Assembly: GCA_022827325.1 (NCBI GenBank)
Contig: JAJDTE010000080.1
Span: 1 to 19,754, forward strand
From: VYFG01 sp022827325
GTDB lineage: Bacteria > Pseudomonadota > Gammaproteobacteria > Arenicellales > Poriferihabitantaceae
Direction of reading: 5' to 3'
DNA length: 19,754 nucleotides
Every line of letters starts with the position of its first letter. Position 1 is the first letter of the stretch. The translations under genes were made by a program, and so were the position numbers. The notes beneath the pieces are model-generated. The model had not been told where the DNA came from. It saw nothing but the letters and a program-made list of their open reading frames with translations, and did no database searches. Positions 15,508-19,754 of the stretch are shown piece after piece.

Positions 15508-17094
15508 TCAGGGAGCCTTTCCGTTTTTCCAGTAAACACTGTGCATGGCGCCTATCGCTCCGTAGATTCCGGTTGGGGTGTTCATCAACTCCTTGTTATA
15601 GGCACTGTGAAAATTACTCTGTACGGTGAAATAGACGGGCAGGTCCTGTGCCAGGATCTTCTGAAATTCAACGTACAGGTCCCTGCGTTTCTGCATATCG
15701 GTTTCAACGGCAGCAGCATTCAGGAGCCTGTCGACTTCCATGTTTATGTATCCAGAGGTGTTGGTCCAGACCCGATTCTTGATATTGGTTGACATCACCA
15801 TACGGTAGACACCGATCACCGGATCACTCCAGCTGAAGTTGTTGTTTGCCGTCATGTCGTGATCCCAGGCTGCGACCTGCTGATACCAGTCCTGGAAGTC
15901 AGCTGGCGGAACCAGGTTGATGTCTATGCCGATTTTCTTGAGCTGCGGCTTCATGTATTCAGCAATATTCTTCTGCTCCCAATCCACGCCCGGCTGGTAT
16001 GTCAGGTTGAGCGTAAAACGCATCCCGTCATCCTGGGGTGCATAACCCGCCTCATCCAGAAGCTGGTTCGCCTTTTCCAGGTCAACTTCGTACTGATTGA
16101 CTTCAGCGGTATAGAACGGGCTGGATGAATGGATGGGTCCGGTGGCCTTGCTGGTCACACCCAGATGCATTTTCTGGGTAATGAAGTCATCGTCAATCGC
16201 ATACGCGATCGCCTGGCGGACTTTGGGATCACCCGTGTATTTCTTGCGCAGGTTGAATTCAATGAAAGCGGTTTCCCCGATGCCCTGATACCCCTGCGAG
16301 GTGACAAAGAGGTTCTCCTCCTTTTTCAGTCGATCAACCGTGTGCGGATCTCCAACGAATGACCAGCCATGTGCTTGTCCCTGGCTCAAGGCGATTACGG
16401 ACCCACTGGCACTGCTGTTTTTTATGCCGATGTAGCGATCGAGATAAGGCTGCCCAGCGCGCATGAAATTCTCGTTACGTTCCAGGATGTAACTCTTTCC
16501 GGGAACATATTCGACCATCTTGAAAGGTCCTGACCCGATTGCCTGGATATTGGCAGGATTGTCGCGAATCGGACCGTTGTCGGGACCGTAAACATGTTCC
16601 GGAAGTATCGGCAGGAGCGGTATGCACACAGAGTACAGCAGGGCCGGATGCGGATTCTTGAGTCGTATTACAACAGTATGATCGTCAGGCGTATCTATCC
16701 GGTCGACCGCACCGAACATGGATGGACCGAAAGGATGGTTTTCCTTGGATACGAACAAGGAGAACGCTACGTCCTTCGAGGTTACCGGTGTGCCATCGTG
16801 AAATTGCGTGTCTTCCTCCAAGTGGAATGTGTATGACAAACCGTCGTCTGATATTTCCCAGCTTTTTGCGAGATAGGGCTCCGCCTCAAAATTCTCATTG
16901 ATTTCCACCAGGCCCACGAAAATGTTGGAAGCCCCGGCATAGAGCGTCGCACCCGATTTGATACCGGAATTGAAATGTGGCGGGAACTGACTGTAAATGT
17001 GTACCAGATCCCCCCCTCTTTGGGGTTCGGCAAAACCCGGGTTAAATGCGGCCATCGCAGCGGCAGCACATAATATACGAATGAAGTTTTTCAC
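15508..17094 (-). CDS. Periplasmic peptide-binding protein of the ABC transporter (SBP family 5, DppA/OppA-like), GTG start
   Basis: This 528-residue solute-binding protein carries a signal peptide (KNFIRILCAAAAMAAFNPGFA), with likely cleavage after Ala22 before EPQRGG. No lipobox cysteine is placed for anchoring, so it should be free in the periplasm. Family-5 landmarks follow: LVEINENFEAEPYLAKSW, ISDDGLSYTFHLEEDTQFHDGTPV with DVAFSL, GSGPFKMVEYVPGKSYILERN, then KVRQAIAYAIDDDFI and a C-terminal AAVETDMQKRRDLYVEFQKI with LAQDLPVYFT. It captures the substrate and delivers it to the DppBC-like channel. The start is GTG 17094 with a strong AGGAGGG seven to eight bases upstream. It is transcribed away from the deacylase gene across a shared 450-bp control region. 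The protein is a full-length family member; its substrate is inferred from context only. Confidence 0.92.
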   Translation of the reverse strand: MKNFIRILCAAAAMAAFNPGFAEPQRGGDLVHIYSQFPPHFNSGIKSGATLYAGASNIFVGLVEINENFEAEPYLAKSWEISDDGLSYTFHLEEDTQFHDGTPVTSKDVAFSLFVSKENHPFGPSMFGAVDRIDTPDDHTVVIRLKNPHPALLYSVCIPLLPILPEHVYGPDNGPIRDNPANIQAIGSGPFKMVEYVPGKSYILERNENFMRAGQPYLDRYIGIKNSSASGSVIALSQGQAHGWSFVGDPHTVDRLKKEENLFVTSQGYQGIGETAFIEFNLRKKYTGDPKVRQAIAYAIDDDFITQKMHLGVTSKATGPIHSSSPFYTAEVNQYEVDLEKANQLLDEAGYAPQDDGMRFTLNLTYQPGVDWEQKNIAEYMKPQLKKIGIDINLVPPADFQDWYQQVAAWDHDMTANNNFSWSDPVIGVYRMVMSTNIKNRVWTNTSGYINMEVDRLLNAAAVETDMQKRRDLYVEFQKILAQDLPVYFTVQSNFHSAYNKELMNTPTGIYGAIGAMHSVYWKNGKAP

Positions 17095-17488
17095 TAACGT
17101 ACCCTCCTGATTGACACAAGTGGCTGTAACAGGAGTATGATATTTTCATATTGCCCACCCCAAGAAAAGTGACAGTTCAGGCGTATTTAGGGGACAGATA
17201 TGTTCTCCAATGACGGAATCCGTTTGTATTGATGAATTCAGCAGAATTTGCCGACTGTCAGCAGGGTGGGAAGGAGAAAAGGTGGGTTCAATGACCTCCA
17301 TGATCGGGCTCTTCGCGGAATTGTGCGGATCACATCGTTCGAGTCACTCCATCGGGATGGTCGGTTCCACCATACGATTCTCCCTTGGTATTTGGTAACT
17401 CTTGCGTTAAGGTGAGTGATTGCTTGTGTATCAGGCGTCGACCAGATGACGGCAGGCATTGATATCCGTCGACAGCGGTTCGCGTTTC
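17095..17488. promoter_or_regulatory. Divergent control region between the binding-protein and deacylase genes
   Basis: No gene is recognised in this stretch. Near the binding-protein start is a short inverted repeat, TATGA (17136-17140) with TCATA (17146-17150), overlapping the A/T-rich area where its promoter should lie. Further on come AAAAGTGACA (17165-17174) and GGGGACAG (17190-17197), words also present upstream of the MocR gene. The frame at 17210-17398 has no recognisable features and is probably chance. A shared regulator binding here would coordinate uptake and deacylation. Confidence 0.4.
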
Positions 17489-17509
17489 CCTGACAGGCCT
17501 TCTGTCAGG
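17489..17509. promoter_or_regulatory. Perfect palindrome upstream of the deacylase gene
   Basis: CCTGACAG (17489-17496) and CTGTCAGG (17502-17509) are perfect 8-base inverted arms around a 5-base centre, 35 bp before the deacylase ATG. This is the best operator-like element of the divergent region. It could equally form a hairpin in the mRNA leader. TGACAG half-sites also occur at 9478-9483 (before the epoxide hydrolase) and 17170-17175. Confidence 0.5.
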
Positions 17510-17544
17510 TCTGATCCTTATGACCTTACGGTATTGAAACAGCC

Positions 17545-19140
17545 ATGCTCGATATAGTTCTTGAAGGTGGGACAGTCTACGATGGAACCGGACAGCCGCC
17601 CTATGTGGCCGACATCGGCGTAGCCGATGGAACAATCCAGGCGATTGGAGACCTGGCAGATACAACGACTACCGAGAGGCTAGGTGTTGCGGGGTTGGCG
17701 GTCGCACCGGGATTCATCGACCTGCACACTCATTCGGACTTCACGCTGCTCGTGGACGGGCACGCCGAAAGCCAGGTACACCAGGGAGTCACGACCGAAA
17801 CAGTGGGACAATGCGGATTCAGCTGTGCTCCGGTGACGTGTGACAGAAGTATCGAGGCGGGATCTATCGGCTATATCGAGGGCTGCATTGAGCTGGGATG
17901 GCGTACCTTCGGTGACTATCTGGATCGTCTCGAGGCTACTTCGCTGGGAGTGAATGTTGCCGCCTGTGTGGGTCACGGTACGATTCAACGAGCGGTCCTC
18001 GGAGATGCCCTGCGCCCACCCGATACCGAAGAGCTGGACCAGATGTCGAAGCTCGCGGAAGAGGCTTTCGAACAAGGCGCCGTCGGGTTGACTACCGGAC
18101 TGGAGTATTGGCCGGGGATACTTTCCAGCATCGAACACCTCACGCCGATCTGCGAGGTGGCTGCACGGCATGACGGTCTGTATGCGACCCATGTGCGCAA
18201 TCGGGACATCTATTATGATCTTGCGTTCAGTGAGGCGATTGCAACGGCCAGGGCCGCTGGCGCGAAACTCCAGATATCCCACATTCAGCCGAAATTCGGT
18301 GCCCCGAGTTACGCCATGGAGCACACCCTGGAGTTGATCGAGTCTGCACGTCTTCATGACGTTGATGTTGCGTTTGACGTCATTCCGCATGACTGGGCCC
18401 ATGCGCGGGTTTCCTCAATACTGCCACGATGGGCCCAGGAAGGAGGGGTCCCGAAATTATTGGACCGCCTTGCGGATACCGCAGAACGGGAAAAAATGAA
18501 AATCAATCCAACCCCTCACTGGCGCTTGGTCACTGCCGGTCATTGGGACGACATCAGGATCCTGCATTCCGATGCCAATCCGGATCTGGTGGGCGCGACG
18601 CTTGCGGAGATCGGGCGCAGCCGCAGCGTCGATCCCTACGACGCCGTGCTGGACCTGCTCCGCGAGGAAGGCGAGGGACTGCATCACCTGCTCTGGACAT
18701 CCCAAAGTTTCTCAGACGATGACATCCACCTGTGTCTGGAGCAGGATGAATGCGCTGTAATTTCGGACACGCTGGCGCTCTCCCCCGATGGCCCCCTGGA
18801 ACACCTCATCGGGTCATTGAGCGGGTACGGGTGGGCCGCGCGGTTTCTGGGGACCTACGTTCGGGACCGAGGCGTCATTTCACTCAGCGAGGCCATCCGG
18901 AAGATCACATCGCTCCCGGCGAGCCGTCTCAGGATTTCCGATCGGGGCATACTGAAAAATGGAGCGCGCGCCGACATCGTGGTATTTGATGCGGAACAGG
19001 TTACAAGCAAGTTCACGGTCAAGGAACCACGCCGTTACGCGACCGGGATAGCGCATGTGCTGGTCAACGGGCAGCCCGTGATCAAGGCGGGGGCACGAAC
19101 GGATGAGAACCCGGGTAGTGTTTTACGCGGTGGCGCTTGA
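17545..19140 (+). CDS. N-acyl-D-amino-acid deacylase family amidohydrolase (D-aminoacylase-like)
   Basis: The 531-residue metal-dependent amidohydrolase has a beta-sandwich N-terminus (LEGGTVYDGTGQPPYVADIGV), then GFIDLHTHSD with metal ligands H61 and H63. The cysteine ligand is C90 in GQCGFSCAPV, as in D-aminoacylase, where Cys bridges the metal. YATHVRNRD (H216) and LQISHIQPKFG (H246) give further ligands, and D408 in CAVISDT is the likely catalytic Asp. The C-terminus KNGARADIVVFDAEQV, HVLVNGQPV is the usual amidohydrolase ending. Members remove N-acyl groups from D-amino acids or cut D-residue dipeptides in the cytosol. ATG 17545 matches the family start; the ribosome-binding site is weak. 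It is divergent from a peptide importer, a pairing that suggests uptake followed by intracellular deacylation. Hydantoinase-like or N-acyl-D-glutamate specificity cannot be excluded. Confidence 0.88.
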   Translation: MLDIVLEGGTVYDGTGQPPYVADIGVADGTIQAIGDLADTTTTERLGVAGLAVAPGFIDLHTHSDFTLLVDGHAESQVHQGVTTETVGQCGFSCAPVTCDRSIEAGSIGYIEGCIELGWRTFGDYLDRLEATSLGVNVAACVGHGTIQRAVLGDALRPPDTEELDQMSKLAEEAFEQGAVGLTTGLEYWPGILSSIEHLTPICEVAARHDGLYATHVRNRDIYYDLAFSEAIATARAAGAKLQISHIQPKFGAPSYAMEHTLELIESARLHDVDVAFDVIPHDWAHARVSSILPRWAQEGGVPKLLDRLADTAEREKMKINPTPHWRLVTAGHWDDIRILHSDANPDLVGATLAEIGRSRSVDPYDAVLDLLREEGEGLHHLLWTSQSFSDDDIHLCLEQDECAVISDTLALSPDGPLEHLIGSLSGYGWAARFLGTYVRDRGVISLSEAIRKITSLPASRLRISDRGILKNGARADIVVFDAEQVTSKFTVKEPRRYATGIAHVLVNGQPVIKAGARTDENPGSVLRGGA

Positions 19141-19184
19141 GGATCGCAGCCGGAGAGGATAGCTGTATAACTATTTGATTTTAA

Positions 19185-19260
19185 TGGTGGCCAGGGACAG
19201 AATCGAACTGCCGACACGGGGATTTTCAGTCCCCTGCTCTACCGACTGAGCTACCTGGCC
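19185..19260 (-). tRNA. tRNA-Phe (anticodon GAA), CCA encoded
   Basis: The 76-nt cloverleaf is complete on the minus strand. The acceptor stem GGCCAGG (19254-19260) pairs with CCTGGCC (19189-19195), the D-arm is GCTC-AGTCGGTA-GAGC, and the anticodon stem GGGGA/TCCCC holds loop CTGAAAA with anticodon GAA. The T-arm is CTGTC/GGCAG with TTCGATT, the discriminator is A (19188) and CCA is encoded at 19185-19187. Its 3' half is duplicated in decayed form at 7704-7740, so it was probably the integration target of the island to its left. No terminator is visible just after it. Confidence 0.97.
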
Positions 19261-19285
19261 AGGGGGGAAATAATCGAAGGGCGCA

Positions 19286-19314
19286 ATTTAAAGGCAGCGT
19301 CCGGGAATAGTCAA
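19286..19314 (-). promoter_or_regulatory. tRNA-Phe promoter
   Basis: On the minus strand TTGACT (19309-19314) and TTAAAT (19286-19291) are exactly 17 bases apart, 26 bp upstream of the tRNA 5' end. The -10 box is followed by the G/C-rich TGCGCCC stretch, the type of discriminator seen in stringently controlled stable-RNA promoters. Confidence 0.7.
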
Positions 19315-19357
19315 GGAATTCCGTCTACGCCGCTCCGGCGGGAACCGTCATGCGCCG

Positions 19358-19754
19358 CTAGATGTTACGGCCCTCCCGGATAACGAATTCCAGGAACACC
19401 TGGGCAGTGGGCGTCAGCCGCTTGCCACGGCGGTAGCAGACATACCATTGCCGCATCAGCGGAAAATGCTGTACATCCAGGGACACCAGCCGGCCGGCCT
19501 GCAGTTCCAGTTCCACCGTGTGAGCCGACACCACTGCAAGGCCAAGGCCGGCCTCCACGCTCTGCTTGATGGTCTCGTTGCTGGAGAGCTGTATGCTGTG
19601 GCCCGGTTTCACACTGTGTTCCTCGAACAGCCGCATCATGGCGGAGCGCGTTCCCGAACCGGGCTCCCGCATCACGAACGTCTCCTCGTCCAGCTTCCCG
19701 ATCCTGATTTTTTTCTTCTTTGCGAGTGGATGCTGTGGATTGGCAATCAAGATC
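19358..19754 (-). CDS. cbbR: LysR-type regulator, CbbR-like, C-terminal part (gene continues beyond the right edge)
   Basis: The frame ends at TAG 19358-19360 and is open to the window edge, so only about 131 C-terminal residues of the effector domain are seen; the N-terminal helix-turn-helix lies outside. The segments ANPQHPLAKKK, EETFVMREPGSGTRSAM, LSSNETIKQSVEAGLGLAVVS and FPLMRQWYVCYRRGKRLTP, followed by a VFLEFV tail, match CbbR/RbcR regulators of Calvin-cycle genes as I know them. These proteins bind upstream of divergent cbb operons and respond to metabolites such as RuBP or NADPH in other bacteria. The call rests on partial sequence. Its targets, if the family holds, would lie to the right of this window. 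It lies upstream of the tRNA-Phe and outside the island. Confidence 0.75.
   Translation of the reverse strand, partial: ILIANPQHPLAKKKKIRIGKLDEETFVMREPGSGTRSAMMRLFEEHSVKPGHSIQLSSNETIKQSVEAGLGLAVVSAHTVELELQAGRLVSLDVQHFPLMRQWYVCYRRGKRLTPTAQVFLEFVIREGRNI

Larger units (their letters stand above)
7704..19184. mobile_element. Putative tRNA-Phe-integrated genomic island (catabolic/transport cargo, no integrase seen)
   Basis: The block is bounded by a partial direct repeat of the tRNA-Phe 3' half (7704-7740) and by the intact leftward tRNA-Phe (19185-19260). It lies downstream of the tRNA 3' end, as expected for integration into a tRNA gene. The contents are cargo-like: a MocR regulator, an epoxide hydrolase, a complete peptide ABC importer and a D-aminoacylase-type enzyme. 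By eye it reads less G+C-rich, with longer intergenic gaps, than the left cluster. No tyrosine or serine recombinase, excisionase or transfer gene was found, so the element would be immobile or decayed. The boundaries are inference from the repeat. Confidence 0.5.

Noticed and set aside
15076..15792. 238-codon forward open frame after the binding-protein gene
   Set aside because: Its second half is antisense to the well-supported binding-protein gene, and the rest shows no family features.
17210..17398. 62-codon frame in the divergent control region
   Set aside because: No ribosome-binding site and no recognisable protein features; a reverse frame over the same bases is equally open.
1..19754. 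CRISPR arrays, insertion sequences, integrase or phage genes
   Set aside because: No regularly spaced repeats, transposase or recombinase motifs were found on either strand, so the island claim rests only on the tRNA repeat and gene content.

Overview
The window reads as chromosomal DNA of a fairly G+C-rich proteobacterium, most likely a gammaproteobacterium. A katG start enters from the left edge. On the right are a tRNA-Phe with an encoded CCA end and a strong stringent-type promoter, and a CbbR-like LysR regulator, which suggests a Calvin-cycle (autotrophic or mixotrophic) relative. The organism call is inference from gene style; no taxon-specific marker is complete here.

Left block (1-6642): the first 28 codons of katG run leftward out of the window. 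Four tightly spaced forward genes follow: an isopropylmalate/tartrate-dehydrogenase-type enzyme, a GMC flavin oxidoreductase, an AruI-like thiamine-diphosphate 2-oxoacid decarboxylase and an NAD(P)-dependent aldehyde dehydrogenase. They form a coherent catabolic set: oxidative decarboxylation of a malate-like acid or oxidation of an alcohol, then 2-oxoacid to aldehyde to carboxylate. The substrate cannot be read from sequence.

Junction (6643-7868): a leftward type II toxin-antitoxin pair sits here. The ribbon-helix-helix antitoxin is intact. The ParE/RelE-like toxin reads through 95 codons in one frame but carries a TAG at codon 54. A 29-bp operator-like palindrome precedes the antitoxin. Just right of it is a decayed copy of the 3' half of tRNA-Phe, in the same orientation as the intact tRNA-Phe about 11.5 kb away.

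Island-like block (about 7704-19184), bounded by the tRNA-Phe fragment and tRNA-Phe: a MocR-type PLP regulator, a microsomal-type epoxide hydrolase, a leftward peptide ABC importer (binding protein, two permeases, two ATPases) and a divergent N-acyl-D-amino-acid deacylase. The layout suggests a tRNA-integrated cargo island, with no integrase left in the window, specialised in uptake and deacylation of N-acylated or D-amino-acid-containing peptides. Its long intergenic gaps hold palindromes and recurring GGGGACAG-type motifs.

Right edge (19185-19754): tRNA-Phe with its own promoter, then the C-terminal part of a CbbR-like LysR regulator running off the window.
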